Notes: generated from the sequence alone by a model not told the origin. Numbered from the stretch's first letter, positions 53,764-63,532 are shown. The stretch is 64,000 nt of DNA from an uncultured Clostridia bacterium (GCA_945872615.1 CAMBZZ010000003.1:124001-188000), one strand, 5' to 3'. Translations and numbers: made by a program.

Positions 53764-55318
53764 TGCTGCCTCCTTCTACCGCAGGCGTCTGTTCCGCCAC
53801 GTTGCCTCTCTTGACCACTCTAGGCGGAAAATTGAAGAGATAACTGAACACTTTAAACAAGACGAACGACGCCATAAGGTAAATAAAATCGGAAAACCAA
53901 CTTAAAAGTCCCGATCTCGGGAATCCCGTAAGCTTGTAGGCAAAAAACAACGCTATTGCCGATAGATAAACCTTCTTACTTTGCAAATTGACGGTGGATA
54001 TTCTGCCGATAATGGCGCCCAAACACAAACCTGCGACAGCCACGCCGCCCAGTCCCGAAACAAACCACACCTCGGCAACGTAGGACGAGCCCATTCCGTG
54101 TCCACTGACGTACAATTCGGGGCTGACTATATACGACAACCAATGTTCGAAAGAATCGGTTTGCTTGAGGTATTCTACGCCTTGTCCTACGCTCTCCGGC
54201 GTTGCAACGCCAAATAGCGACAATACCTTTTTGAAAACGGCGTTGTTGGTAAAGGCTTCTTTGAGAGGCGAAAAGACGTGCTCGATAGCCGACTTGGGGA
54301 ATAGATCTCCCTTGTCTATGACGTTGGCGATAGTGGAATCCGATCCGCCCGTAGACGTTATGAAATCCTTTAACATGCCGAGCAGTCCGCCCGCCGACCC
54401 GCCGCTTTCCGAACGCATAGCTTCGACAAAATAGAACAACACCATAAGCCCGACGCCCAAAAAGATTATCTTGACAAGATTGATATATCTGAACTCCCTT
54501 TTGTACGCCTTGCTAAACGTAAACGCATACCAAACGATAAACAACGCCGTCTGCGCCACCATTATTCTTCTGCCTTGCAACAGTTGAACGCCGCCCTGCA
54601 CCACGAAAAACATCAACAGCGCGGTTATCCTTTCCCACTTGGTAGGGTTGGAAGATAATAGCAACAGTACCATACCCATAAACAAATAGTTGCCTATCTT
54701 GAAAATAGTAGGTACGTCGATGTTGACGGTATATCCTTCGGTATAAGACAAGTCTTTCTTGGCAAGAACTATCATTAATTGCATCACCACGGCGCACGCA
54801 AAAGTCACGACGGTAAGAACCTTAAGAATAAACACGTTGTTCTTTCGGTTGACTTGCTCGTAAGGGTTGAGGCGCGGAATCTCCATTTGCTTATCGGAAG
54901 GCAAACGATATTGACGGAACAATCTATATCCTAAATAACTAAATAACAGAGATAAATAGATTGCGTTGTTAAAAATGCAATATTGATCGGGAGTGAGCGT
55001 AGTCAAAACAAAGGTGTGCGTCGTATAAAACGCTACGCCCTCGATATATTTGACGACCTTTTGTCCCATAAGAAAAATGAAAAAGCAAGCGTAAAAAGCA
55101 AACAACAAAAAGTGTCTGTTGAGATTGTTGAATATAGTAAAGCATATTAGCAACAACCACAAAACGTAGAGATTGAAAAACATGACTTCGCCAAAATCGT
55201 AATTGTCGAAAGCCGTCAAAAGAACGGAAAAAATCACTTGCACCACAGCGCTTGCAATTATGAGCCAATCTATTACGCCTACTATAGGCTTGTTTTTTTC
55301 GTAACCTCTTATTCTCAT
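53756..55318 (-). CDS. wzy: Wzy-type O-antigen/polysaccharide polymerase
   Basis: 520 aa, about 12 hydrophobic helices, with a large polar loop (about 290-400) before a final group of helices. The HGMGSSYVAEVWF region near 400-415 is of the kind found in O-antigen polymerase families. Identification rests on topology and position between glycosyltransferases and Wzx rather than on a strict motif. It overlaps the upstream glycosyltransferase by 4 nt. Confidence 0.75.
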   Translation of the reverse strand: MRIRGYEKNKPIVGVIDWLIIASAVVQVIFSVLLTAFDNYDFGEVMFFNLYVLWLLLICFTIFNNLNRHFLLFAFYACFFIFLMGQKVVKYIEGVAFYTTHTFVLTTLTPDQYCIFNNAIYLSLLFSYLGYRLFRQYRLPSDKQMEIPRLNPYEQVNRKNNVFILKVLTVVTFACAVVMQLMIVLAKKDLSYTEGYTVNIDVPTIFKIGNYLFMGMVLLLLSSNPTKWERITALLMFFVVQGGVQLLQGRRIMVAQTALFIVWYAFTFSKAYKREFRYINLVKIIFLGVGLMVLFYFVEAMRSESGGSAGGLLGMLKDFITSTGGSDSTIANVIDKGDLFPKSAIEHVFSPLKEAFTNNAVFKKVLSLFGVATPESVGQGVEYLKQTDSFEHWLSYIVSPELYVSGHGMGSSYVAEVWFVSGLGGVAVAGLCLGAIIGRISTVNLQSKKVYLSAIALFFAYKLTGFPRSGLLSWFSDFIYLMASFVLFKVFSYLFNFPPRVVKRGNVAEQTPAVEGGSNE

Positions 55319-56418
55319 CTTCCCTTGTAATCGTCAAGAATCAAGTCTTGGAACTTGGTGACCATAGAAGTCAGGTCGAGCCCTTGGCTCTTCATCAAAT
55401 CCACCCTATCGCTATTCTTACGCGACTGTACGGTGCCGATAGCACGCGCCCAAGCCTCCGCGTCTTGGCAAGGCAAATAGGTTATCTCGTCAAAGGACGG
55501 ATTTTTGACCGTGTCGGACACGAAACAATCTAAGCCGTTGGCATAGGCTTCGACGACGCTGACGCAATAGCCTTCGCTGAGCGACGGTAAAACGAACGCG
55601 TCGTAAGAGTTGAGTATAGCCGCAACGTCCTTGCGCATGCCCAATAACAGCACTCTGTCTTGCAATCCCTCGGCTTGGATAATTTCGTCAAATCGTTGGT
55701 GCAATTCCCCTTCTCCGACTATGACGAGCAGATATTGCGGAGCTACTTTTTTGATTGCCTCTATCAAAACTTTTTGGTTTTTGATAGGTACTAGGCGACC
55801 TACCGTGCCTATTACTATTTTGTCTTGCCATCCAAAGTTGTCGTGGTATTGCGCCCTCAGCTCGTCGTTATATCGATATGCCTCAAGATCTATGGCGTTG
55901 CCCAAGATAGTAACCTTTTTGCCCCTTAGCTTGGACTCGTCGTAAAAATACTTGGCTGAGTTGTCGGAACAAGACAAGGCTATGTCGAGTTGCTTGTAAA
56001 ATCTGCGTTGATTGACGCGCTCTATTATTCTAAAAATCGCACTCTTCAAAGCTCCGTACTCTATGCTCTCGCCGTGAGAATGCGCTATCGTCCTAACGCC
56101 GTACTTCTTAGCCAAATCGAATATAATCATATTGACTTTGCTGGTGTTGTTGACCCAGACGTAGTCGAACTTACCCTCCGCAAATATCTTACTTAGCTGC
56201 TTTTTGTAAGCGAAAGGATTGCTACCGAAAGGTGTGATTTTGAAGGACGCAAAGCCTTCTTGCGCAATTATCGCCTCGTAGACCGAATCGTGGGTAAACA
56301 ACACGACGGGCTCGAATAAGTCCCTATCTATCTTGGTGAGGATATTGTTGATTACGGCGCCCGTACCGCCCAAACCGCTCGATATGCCGTCAACTAATAT
56401 CTTGATTTTTTTGTTCAT
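55315..56418 (-). CDS. Glycosyltransferase family 4
   Basis: 367 aa, GT-B fold. SSGLGGTGAVINNIL at the N-terminus; donor-binding motifs in the C-terminal half: IGTVGRLVPIKNQKVLIEA and FVLPSLSEGYCVSVVEAYA (an E-x7-E type motif). Adds one sugar to the growing repeat unit in the cytoplasm. ATG 56418 is chosen for GGAGG five nt upstream; the longer frame overlaps the preceding gene. Confidence 0.9.
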   Translation of the reverse strand: MNKKIKILVDGISSGLGGTGAVINNILTKIDRDLFEPVVLFTHDSVYEAIIAQEGFASFKITPFGSNPFAYKKQLSKIFAEGKFDYVWVNNTSKVNMIIFDLAKKYGVRTIAHSHGESIEYGALKSAIFRIIERVNQRRFYKQLDIALSCSDNSAKYFYDESKLRGKKVTILGNAIDLEAYRYNDELRAQYHDNFGWQDKIVIGTVGRLVPIKNQKVLIEAIKKVAPQYLLVIVGEGELHQRFDEIIQAEGLQDRVLLLGMRKDVAAILNSYDAFVLPSLSEGYCVSVVEAYANGLDCFVSDTVKNPSFDEITYLPCQDAEAWARAIGTVQSRKNSDRVDLMKSQGLDLTSMVTKFQDLILDDYKGR

Positions 56419-56419
56419 A

Positions 56420-57358
56420 TCAACCTCCAAACTTAGCAACTATTTTGGCAACGCCGTTGCCAAACATACAACCCGTTACGGCAAGTTTTCGCTTGAATCC
56501 CATATTCTTGCTGTGGATATAGGTGCGATAATTTTGTCTGACTATCTTGCCGTATTCCGCAACTATATCTCGCTCACACGACGTGCCGTATTTGAGAGCT
56601 TTGAGATAAAATGCGAGATAACCCTTGAGAAGATGCTCCTTGGCTACGTCCTTGTTGGCTTCGGAGGCACGTTCTATTATCTTCTCGCGTACTTGCAAGT
56701 CAAAAAAGTGATTGTCTTTGACAACGCCGTGCGATATTGATTGCACGTTTTGATAATAGAAATATCCCGCGTAGTTGCTCTCGACGATTGACCCTGCCTT
56801 GGTGACGACTTGATAGATAAAGTCTTGGTCTTCCGCCATCTTCAAACTCTCGTCAAACCTCGTATCGCCAATCAAACTCTTAGGAAACATATATCTAACC
56901 ACGCAATATAGATTGTTGTTGACCAGTAAATATCTCTCCACGTCGTCATCTACAACCCGTATATCGTTGGAATAGCGAAAATCTACCCTTTCATCAAAGG
57001 TTGTCCACTCCATTTTGGCTACTTGCGCTCCGCTCTCGTCAATATTGCCTATTAACGTAGCGACCATCCTCTCGTCTATATAGTCGTCGCTGTCTACGAA
57101 ACAAATATAATCGCCGCTCACCCTATCCAAGCCTGCGTTTCTAGCGCTGCTAAGTCCGCCGTTGGGCTTGTCTATCACTATCACTCTGTCGTCTTGTGAA
57201 GCGTATCGATTGCACAGTTCAAGCGAGCCGTCGGCACTGCCGTCGTTGACGAGTATCACTTCGATTTCGCGATAGGTCTGTCCCAAAACGCTGTCGAGAC
57301 ACCTCGGCAAATACTTCTCAACGTTGTACACCGGAATTATTATGCTTACTTTTTTCAT
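56420..57358 (-). CDS. Glycosyltransferase family 2
   Basis: 312 aa, GT-A fold. VSIIIPVYNVEKYLPRCLDS, VNDGSADGS, GGLSSARNAGLD and the metal-binding FVDSDDYID. A typical EpsJ-like enzyme adding a sugar to the lipid-linked unit. The gene overlaps the preceding one by 4 nt and is followed after 1 nt by the GT4 gene. Confidence 0.93.
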   Translation of the reverse strand: MKKVSIIIPVYNVEKYLPRCLDSVLGQTYREIEVILVNDGSADGSLELCNRYASQDDRVIVIDKPNGGLSSARNAGLDRVSGDYICFVDSDDYIDERMVATLIGNIDESGAQVAKMEWTTFDERVDFRYSNDIRVVDDDVERYLLVNNNLYCVVRYMFPKSLIGDTRFDESLKMAEDQDFIYQVVTKAGSIVESNYAGYFYYQNVQSISHGVVKDNHFFDLQVREKIIERASEANKDVAKEHLLKGYLAFYLKALKYGTSCERDIVAEYGKIVRQNYRTYIHSKNMGFKRKLAVTGCMFGNGVAKIVAKFGG

Positions 57359-58380
57359 TTTTTCTCCTTATACTTGCCTGCCGTCGCCAAACCTACCCAA
57401 GTGCCAAGTCCGTAAGATATATGCAATATCGGGAACAAAAACGGCAAAGTTATAAGCCCCAACGGCGTCTTGTAGTCTATTACGCTCTTGAGAGTAAGCA
57501 ACAAGTCGCATAGTATATACGCCCCCACTCCGCAAGCAAAAGGCAGTCCGAGCCACCACAGCCGAGCAAAATCCACTATTGCGGGGATTAGCAGAGCCGT
57601 AGCCACTAACAAGCCCAATACGAATAGCATAGGCACGAAATGATAGAGCGAAAACATCTTGGGCGTCTTGATTGCACTAGCTACGCCTATCCACTTGCCG
57701 TTGCCGAATTTTTGCTTGACCATGCCCTTGAAGGTTGGGCGCGTCTGGTATTGAGAGAGTATCTCTCCGCTCTTGCAAATCTTGTAGCCCGCCTGCCTGA
57801 TGCGATAGTGCATATCGTTGTCTTCCGCTCTTAGCAATCTTTCGTCAAACTTGCCCACCTTGTCAAAAACTTGCTTTTTGTAGCATGCGTGCGCCACCGT
57901 CTTGACGTATTCTTTGGTGGTTTCTCTACGATAACCCGCTATGCCCGCGCCGAACATAGAGTTCTCAGCCATAAGCAAAACTCGCTTACTCGCCTTGGAA
58001 GAGTTGATAATATTGATACGCCTGCCACCGCAAACGTCCTCTCCGCTCTCTATGCACTCCACGTTTTTGGCAACGAAATCGTCGGGAATCAATGCGTGCG
58101 CGTCAACTCTAATGATAATCTCGCCGTCAGCGTTGTCCACGACTACGTTCCAACCCGAAGGCTGAACTCTGCCTACGTTGTCCAAAACCTTGATAGACCA
58201 ATACTCGCCGTGCTCTTGCGCAAAGCGTTGCATCATGCCTTTGGTATCGTCGGTCGAGCCGCTGTCTACCAAAATAATCTGCGTGTCTTGCTTGGGATAG
58301 GTCTGCGACAATAAATTGTCGAACAGCGCCGATATATTGTCTTGCTCGTTGAGAGCAATGATGCCTACTGTTACTTTCAT
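57355..58380 (-). CDS. Glycosyltransferase family 2 with membrane tail (ExoA-like)
   Basis: 341 aa. GT-A domain (about 1-220) with VGIIALNEQDNISALFDNL, VDSGSTDDTKGM, RVDAHALIP and LRAEDNDMHYRIRQAG; three or four membrane helices follow (about 245-330). This layout matches succinoglycan-type ExoA enzymes that act at the inner face of the membrane. It lies 15 nt after the priming transferase gene. Confidence 0.9.
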   Translation of the reverse strand: MKVTVGIIALNEQDNISALFDNLLSQTYPKQDTQIILVDSGSTDDTKGMMQRFAQEHGEYWSIKVLDNVGRVQPSGWNVVVDNADGEIIIRVDAHALIPDDFVAKNVECIESGEDVCGGRRINIINSSKASKRVLLMAENSMFGAGIAGYRRETTKEYVKTVAHACYKKQVFDKVGKFDERLLRAEDNDMHYRIRQAGYKICKSGEILSQYQTRPTFKGMVKQKFGNGKWIGVASAIKTPKMFSLYHFVPMLFVLGLLVATALLIPAIVDFARLWWLGLPFACGVGAYILCDLLLTLKSVIDYKTPLGLITLPFLFPILHISYGLGTWVGLATAGKYKEKK

Positions 58381-58395
58381 ATTATCCTCTCGTGA

Positions 58396-59250
58396 TTATT
58401 GTGGTTGTTCTACGTCGGTAGAGCCTTGGTCGTCTCGGTCAATAGCAGTATCTTCTACCATCGGCGTACTATCTGTTTGTGAGTTGTCGTCAGCCGTCGG
58501 CGCGTCGTCAACATGAGCGTCGTCAACCGTCGGCGCATCGGTATCGTCCACCTCGATATTATATTTTTTGCCGAGCACGGCAAAGACCGTCATAAACATC
58601 GTCTTGACGTCGCGCCAAAAGCCAAAGCTCTCGATAGAATAGAGGTTGTACTTCATCTTGAGTGGCAAAACTTGCTCGACGTAAGCCTTGTCGGTGTCTT
58701 CGGCACCCGCCAACAGCTCGTCTTCGTCCTTGAAACATATACTGGCAAGGCTGGTTACTCCCGCAGGCAAAAGTAAAGTCGCCATCATCTTAGGAGTGTA
58801 TTGCGCTACGTATTTTGGCACTTCGGGTCTTGTGCCTACGAAGGTCATATCCCCCTTGAGCACGTCGATAAGCTGACTGATTTCGTCAAGGCGCAATTTC
58901 CTAATGCGCTTGCCCACGCGAGTGATTCTGCAGTCGCCTTGCGTGGTGACTTGCGAGCCCTTGTCAGCGTCTTGCACCATGGTGCGGAATTTGTGTATCC
59001 TAAACTGCCTGCCGTATTGAGTGACGCGTACTTGCCTATAAAATACCGGACCTTTGGAGTCGACTTTGATTGCTATAGCCAACACCAAAAATATCGGCGA
59101 CAAAAGCACGAGCATAAAGAGAGAAACGACTACGTCAAACAGCCTTTTGAAAAACAAGCTCGCTCTCTTGGTCTTGAGAAGGTCGTAATAGCGTTTTACT
59201 TCTTCACACTTCATTTGCTCGGGCAATTCTTCCCATTTTTTCAATTTCAT
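58396..59250 (-). CDS. Priming undecaprenyl-phosphate sugar transferase
   Basis: 284 aa. Bacterial sugar transferase domain: FFKRLFDVVVSLFMLVLLSP (membrane segment), VFYRQVRVTQYGRQFRIHKF, RTMVQDAD, LRLDEISQLIDVLKGDMTFV, GTRPEVPKY. Starts repeat-unit synthesis by putting the first sugar phosphate on undecaprenyl phosphate. The last 50 residues are an unusual acidic, low-complexity tail built of Asp, Thr, Ala and Pro. GGGGAG precedes ATG 59250. First gene of the operon. Confidence 0.92.
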   Translation of the reverse strand: MKLKKWEELPEQMKCEEVKRYYDLLKTKRASLFFKRLFDVVVSLFMLVLLSPIFLVLAIAIKVDSKGPVFYRQVRVTQYGRQFRIHKFRTMVQDADKGSQVTTQGDCRITRVGKRIRKLRLDEISQLIDVLKGDMTFVGTRPEVPKYVAQYTPKMMATLLLPAGVTSLASICFKDEDELLAGAEDTDKAYVEQVLPLKMKYNLYSIESFGFWRDVKTMFMTVFAVLGKKYNIEVDDTDAPTVDDAHVDDAPTADDNSQTDSTPMVEDTAIDRDDQGSTDVEQPQ

Positions 59251-59437
59251 TGCGCTCCCCCTTGTCAAAGTCAACTATATTATATAGTCGGTATCGATAT
59301 TTCGTTACGCTTTGCTTGGCGTGACTACTGCCACGGACAATCTTGGATATTGCCGCCTATAAGCCGTCGTGCCACGTGGGCAATATTACTTACCCCGTTA
59401 CTCTATAGACGCTCAACCCTATACTGTCTTATTTAAT
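59251..59437. other. Leader region of the polysaccharide operon
   Basis: About 180 nt from the predicted start of transcription (near 59431) to the first gene. Short inverted repeats are visible (for example GCCACGTGGGC near 59371) but no known riboswitch. Confidence 0.45.
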
Positions 59438-59466
59438 ATTGTACCATTGCTACTTGCTTTTTGCAA
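59438..59466 (-). promoter_or_regulatory. Promoter of the polysaccharide operon
   Basis: Minus-strand TTGCAA (59466-59461), 17-nt spacer, TACAAT (59443-59438). Confidence 0.65.
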
Positions 59467-59637
59467 TAGTTTTATAATTATTAAAATATAGGATAATATA
59501 TTTAGAAATATTTATTGATATTTGACGCGCGTAATATATATTATCGAATATATTTTTCTCAGGCGCCGTTGCCGTGTTCGTCTATCTACCTTTGGCAATA
59601 TTTGTAAAAAATCAAGTCAACAATTTTTGATTTTGTA

Positions 59638-59666
59638 TTGGAAAAATCGCCTAGTTATGTTATAAT
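59638..59666 (+). promoter_or_regulatory. Promoter of the DUF1846 gene
   Basis: TTGGAA (59638-59643), 17-nt spacer, TATAAT (59661-59666), 32 nt before the ATG. The AT-rich DNA between this and the divergent promoter shows nothing else. Confidence 0.75.
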
Positions 59667-59698
59667 ATGTAATTGAGTAATTATCCAAAGAGGAATAT

Positions 59699-61189
59699 AT
59701 GTATAAGATAGGTTTTGACAGCAAAAAGTATTTGCAAATGCAGTCGCAAAAGATTAGCGAAAGAATCGATATGTTCGGTGGCAAGTTGTATCTGGAGTTC
59801 GGCGGAAAGCTATTCGACGACTTCCACGCCTCGAGAGTGCTACCCGGCTTTGCTCCCGACAATAAGCTCGTAATGTTGCAAACGCTCAAAGATAAGGCGG
59901 AGATAGTCATCGTCATCAACGCGCTGGACATAGCCAAAAACAAACTACGCGCCGACCTAGGCATAACCTACGACGCCGACGTGCTTAGACTTATCGATAT
60001 ATTCCGTAGCAAGGGCTTGTTCGTAGGCTCGATAGTGCTGACACAATATGACGAAAACAATACTCCTGCCCGCACCTTCCAACAAAAAGTGGAAAAGTTG
60101 GGCATCAAAGTCTATCGCCATTACTATATCAAAGGCTACCCTAACAATATTCCGCTCATCGTCAGCGACGAGGGCTTTGGTAAAAACGAATACATAGAGA
60201 CTACCCGTCAGTTGGTGGTAGTTACCGCTCCCGGTCCCGGAAGCGGAAAAATGGCAACTTGCCTATCGCAACTCTACCACGACTACAAGAGAGGCGTCAA
60301 AGCGGGATACGCCAAGTACGAGACCTTCCCTATATGGAACTTGCCTCTCAACCACCCCGTCAATATTGCCTACGAAGCGGCTACCGCCGACCTCAAGGAC
60401 AACAATATGATTGACCCTTGGCACCTCAGCGCATACAACCAAATCGCCGTCAACTACAATAGAGATATAGATATATTCCCCGTGCTCAACACTTTGTTCG
60501 AAAACCTTATGGGAGAGTCGCCTTATAAGTCGCCTACCGATATGGGCGTAAATATGGCGGGCTACGCTATATGCGACGACGAGGCGTGCAGCGAGGCTTC
60601 GAAACAAGAGGTCATTAGAAGATATTACAAGGCTATGGTGGCAGAGCGCCAAGGCAACGGATCGGACGAAGAAGTGCAAAAAATCAAGTTGCTGATGGAC
60701 AAACTCGGCATCACTACCAAGGATAGAGACGTGGCAGTGGTGGCTGAAGAAATAAGCCGAGAAAAGCAAACGCCAATATGCGCAATAGAACTCGCGGACG
60801 GCAAAGTCGTGACGGGCAAATACTCCGACCTCATGTCAAGCGCGGCATCGATGCTGCTCAACGTGCTCAAAGAATTGGCGCACATTGACGACGATATTAA
60901 CCTCATCTCGCCTATCACCATAGAGCCGATACTCAAACTAAAGCGAGAAGTACTCGGAGAAGATAACCCGAGACTACATACCGACGAGGTGTTGATTGCC
61001 CTATCTATATCCGCGGCAACCAGCGACGTGTCCAAAAAGGCTATCAAACAAATCAAGAAGTTATTTGGTTGCGAAGTACACTCCACCACGATATTGTCGC
61101 CCGTGGACGAAAAGACCTTTAGAAAGTTTGGTCTCAACGTGACGAGCGACCCTGTGTACAACACCAAAAAGACTACGGCAAAATATTAA
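59699..61189 (+). CDS. DUF1846 family protein
   Basis: 496 aa, the usual length for DUF1846. MYKIGFDSKKYLQMQSQKIS, FGGKLYLEFGGKLFDDFHA, RVLPGFAPDNK, and TAPGPGSGKMATCLSQLYHD, a glycine-rich loop that looks like a nucleotide-binding site. Solved members form hexamers with a DHFR-like and P-loop-like fold, but the reaction is not known. The gene is monocistronic with a good promoter, AGAGG ribosome site and palindromic terminator. Confidence 0.93.
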   Translation: MYKIGFDSKKYLQMQSQKISERIDMFGGKLYLEFGGKLFDDFHASRVLPGFAPDNKLVMLQTLKDKAEIVIVINALDIAKNKLRADLGITYDADVLRLIDIFRSKGLFVGSIVLTQYDENNTPARTFQQKVEKLGIKVYRHYYIKGYPNNIPLIVSDEGFGKNEYIETTRQLVVVTAPGPGSGKMATCLSQLYHDYKRGVKAGYAKYETFPIWNLPLNHPVNIAYEAATADLKDNNMIDPWHLSAYNQIAVNYNRDIDIFPVLNTLFENLMGESPYKSPTDMGVNMAGYAICDDEACSEASKQEVIRRYYKAMVAERQGNGSDEEVQKIKLLMDKLGITTKDRDVAVVAEEISREKQTPICAIELADGKVVTGKYSDLMSSAASMLLNVLKELAHIDDDINLISPITIEPILKLKREVLGEDNPRLHTDEVLIALSISAATSDVSKKAIKQIKKLFGCEVHSTTILSPVDEKTFRKFGLNVTSDPVYNTKKTTAKY

Positions 61190-61213
61190 ATCGTTGGAAA
61201 GATAACTAAAAAT

Positions 61214-61247
61214 AGCAAAAAACTCGATACGTATCGAGTTTTTTGCT
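61214..61247 (+). terminator. Perfect 34-nt palindromic terminator
   Basis: AGCAAAAAACTCGATAC followed by its exact inverse, centre 61230/61231. Same TCGATACGTATCGA core as the terminator at 20375, but with C/G swapped next to the core (CTCGA/TCGAG against GTCGA/TCGAC). Confidence 0.88.
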
Positions 61248-61506
61248 TTATTGATTGAGATTGCAACTTGTTGTTGGAGATTGCCAAGTTACGCTTCGTT
61301 CCACCACAATGACACACTACTTGATTGAATATACAACGCAATGACAAATGTAGACAACCCTTCCACCACCTTTGGTGGTCCCCCTCCCCTTGCACAGGGG
61401 CGGCTTTTTAAGCGGTTGAGATTGCCACACTTCGTCTTTGCTATCGCAAAATGCAAGCAACGCAATGATAATGGGGCAATCCCTCCGTCTTGGCATAGGC
61501 GACTTG
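61248..61506. repeat. Repeat-containing intergenic region
   Basis: A elements in reverse orientation (about 61258-61315 and 61412-61470) and a B element with ACCACC-TTT-GGTGGT (about 61365-61380). No gene. Confidence 0.7.
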
Positions 61507-61630
61507 CTCACGGTGGAGATGCGAGCAAGACAAGGAGAGTGAAGATTGGGCGATAGGAGCGTACTTAGGTGTACGTGACTGAGTGCAAACGCAAACTTGA
61601 CACAGTATTGCGAAGTATATCCGCCGTGAG
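61507..61630. repeat. E-type repeat, copy E5
   Basis: 124 bp. CTCACGG (61507-61513) and CCGTGAG (61624-61630) at the ends; centre GCGTAC...GTACGT. Shares flanking sequence with E7. The interval 61631-61910 contains a B element with ACCGC-TACC-GCGGT (61815-61828) and an A element, but no gene. Confidence 0.88.
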
Positions 61631-61910
61631 ACACCCTTTACACGTTCGCTCACCGTCACTTGGACTCGATTGCACTTTTTGTGCAATCATCGTTTATCGT
61701 TTGGCTCGCTCCCTATCTACGACCAGTCGTAAATCTGCGGCGCACGACCTATCGGTCGTTTGCGCAGATTTAGTCGTACTCTAATAGGATATTATAGGAT
61801 TTAACAACCCTTCCACCGCTACCGCGGTCCCCCCTTCCCTTGCACAGGGACGGCTTATTTAAGGATTGAGATTGCCACGTCACTTTGTTCCTCGCAATGA
61901 CACACCACAC

Positions 61911-62037
61911 TTTTGACGGTGGAGATGCGAGCAAGACAAGGAGAGTGAGGATTGGGTGATAGGAGCGTACTTAGGTGTACGTGACTGAGCGCAAACGCAA
62001 ACTTGACGCAGTATTGCGAAGTATATCCGCCGTCAAA
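61911..62037. repeat. E-type repeat, copy E6 (supplies fucosidase stop)
   Basis: 127 bp. TTTTGACGG at the left end, CCGTCAAA at the right end. Almost identical to E5 inside but with different, matched ends. The TGA stop of the fucosidase gene (62035-62033) lies in the right end. Confidence 0.88.
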
Positions 62038-63418
62038 TGCGATAGGCACCCTTCTTATATACTTCTACTAACTTATCATGCGGCTCCAGACGGCACTCGT
62101 TGATGACGACGCGCAAGCGGTCGCATTTGGTTGGGTGGAAAATGGCTATCCTACCGAAGCCGACGACCGTACCTCGGTAGAGCTTCTTTTCTTTGCCTCG
62201 GGAATTGACGGCATAGATAGTGAATTTCTCTATCCTTTGGCTAAAGGAGAGGTCTTCTTCCATTCTTATTCTATCCACAACTTCGCTTGGGAAGGTGACG
62301 TCGAATTCGTAACCTCTATCCGTCTTGACAATCTCAGTGGTTTGGACGGAAGACGGCGGAAGCATGAGCGACTTTTCTCTATCTATCCAATAGCCCATCT
62401 GCGAAAGCCTTTGCACGTCTTTGTCTGCGAGTTTGCCCTCGCTTGTCGGTGGAATATTGAGCAAGAACAAGCCGTTGGCACCTACGGAATTGTAATAGAT
62501 GGTCATAAGTCTACGGAGTGATTTGACGCCAAACCTATCCTCCTTTTTGTGCCAAAACCAGCCCTTGCGGATAGACACGTCCACTTCGGCAGGGTACCAC
62601 ATAAGCCTATCGTAACCCTCGAGAGCCTGTCTGCTGCCAAGGTCGGCTTGCATTGCGTTGACGGCTTTTTTCTGAAACTTCTTGTAATCGGCATCGGTCT
62701 GTTGGTCGGAGGTGTCTTGATTTTGGTTGTGGTCGATATAAGGCACGACGTTCCACTCGCTCTTGCGACATTTGCCCGACTCGTTGCCTACCCACCTTAT
62801 ATCGGGACCCGTGACGGATATGCAAATATTAGGTTGCAGCTTGTACGCCGTGGCGTAAATACGCTCGAAGTCGTAGATTTGCTTAGGTTTGCCGTCGGCA
62901 TCGCTGGCGCATGCGCCGTCTAGCCACAGCATAAATATATCGCCATAATTAGTGAGTAGTTCCGTGAGCTGCTGTACGTAAAAATCGTTGTAAGCATCGG
63001 TGGAATAATACTTGCTATTCCTATCCCAAGGCGAAAGGTAGACGCCGAACTTCAAGCCGTATTTGCGACAACTCTCGGCAACTTCTGCCACCACGTCACC
63101 CTTGCCGTCCTTGTAAGGGCTGTTGGATATGCAATGGTCGGTAGTCTTGGTACGCCACAAACAAAAGCCGTCGTGGTGCTTGCAAGTGAGTATTAGCCCT
63201 TTCATGCCCGCGCCCGCTATAGCCTTGCACCATTGGTCGGTGTCTTGAGCCGTAGGATTGAATACTTGCTCACTCTCGGTGCCGTCACCCCACTCTTTGT
63301 CCGTGAAGGTGTTGACGGTATAGTGTACGAAAGCGTAAAACTTCATATCTTGTACGATGAGTTGATTGGGTCTGGGCACTATCGAAGTGTAAAATTCTAA
63401 CTTTTGTTGTTCTGTCAT
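62033..63418 (-). CDS. Alpha-L-fucosidase (GH29)
   Basis: 461 aa. GH29 signatures: MKFYAFVHYTVNTFTDKEWG, GMKGLILTCKHHDGFCLW, LKFGVYLSPWDRN and the nucleophile Asp in GDIFMLWLDGA. A beta-sandwich-like C-terminal region follows (about 350-461). No signal peptide, so it acts in the cytoplasm, perhaps on imported fucosylated oligosaccharides, or belongs to the GH29-B group with wider linkage specificity. Its C-terminus ends at repeat E6. Single gene. Confidence 0.93.
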   Translation of the reverse strand: MTEQQKLEFYTSIVPRPNQLIVQDMKFYAFVHYTVNTFTDKEWGDGTESEQVFNPTAQDTDQWCKAIAGAGMKGLILTCKHHDGFCLWRTKTTDHCISNSPYKDGKGDVVAEVAESCRKYGLKFGVYLSPWDRNSKYYSTDAYNDFYVQQLTELLTNYGDIFMLWLDGACASDADGKPKQIYDFERIYATAYKLQPNICISVTGPDIRWVGNESGKCRKSEWNVVPYIDHNQNQDTSDQQTDADYKKFQKKAVNAMQADLGSRQALEGYDRLMWYPAEVDVSIRKGWFWHKKEDRFGVKSLRRLMTIYYNSVGANGLFLLNIPPTSEGKLADKDVQRLSQMGYWIDREKSLMLPPSSVQTTEIVKTDRGYEFDVTFPSEVVDRIRMEEDLSFSQRIEKFTIYAVNSRGKEKKLYRGTVVGFGRIAIFHPTKCDRLRVVINECRLEPHDKLVEVYKKGAYRI

Positions 63419-63532
63419 AATCTGCCTGCCTCGTCGGTTGGTTATTTGTTATTTGATTTTATTATAAATAATGCAAAAATATTTGTCAATATCGACTTGA
63501 CAACGGAATTCCGTCTTGGCATAGGCGACTTG
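63419..63532. other. Upstream region of the fucosidase gene
   Basis: AT-rich spacer before repeat E7. No clear promoter or gene could be supported. Confidence 0.4.
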
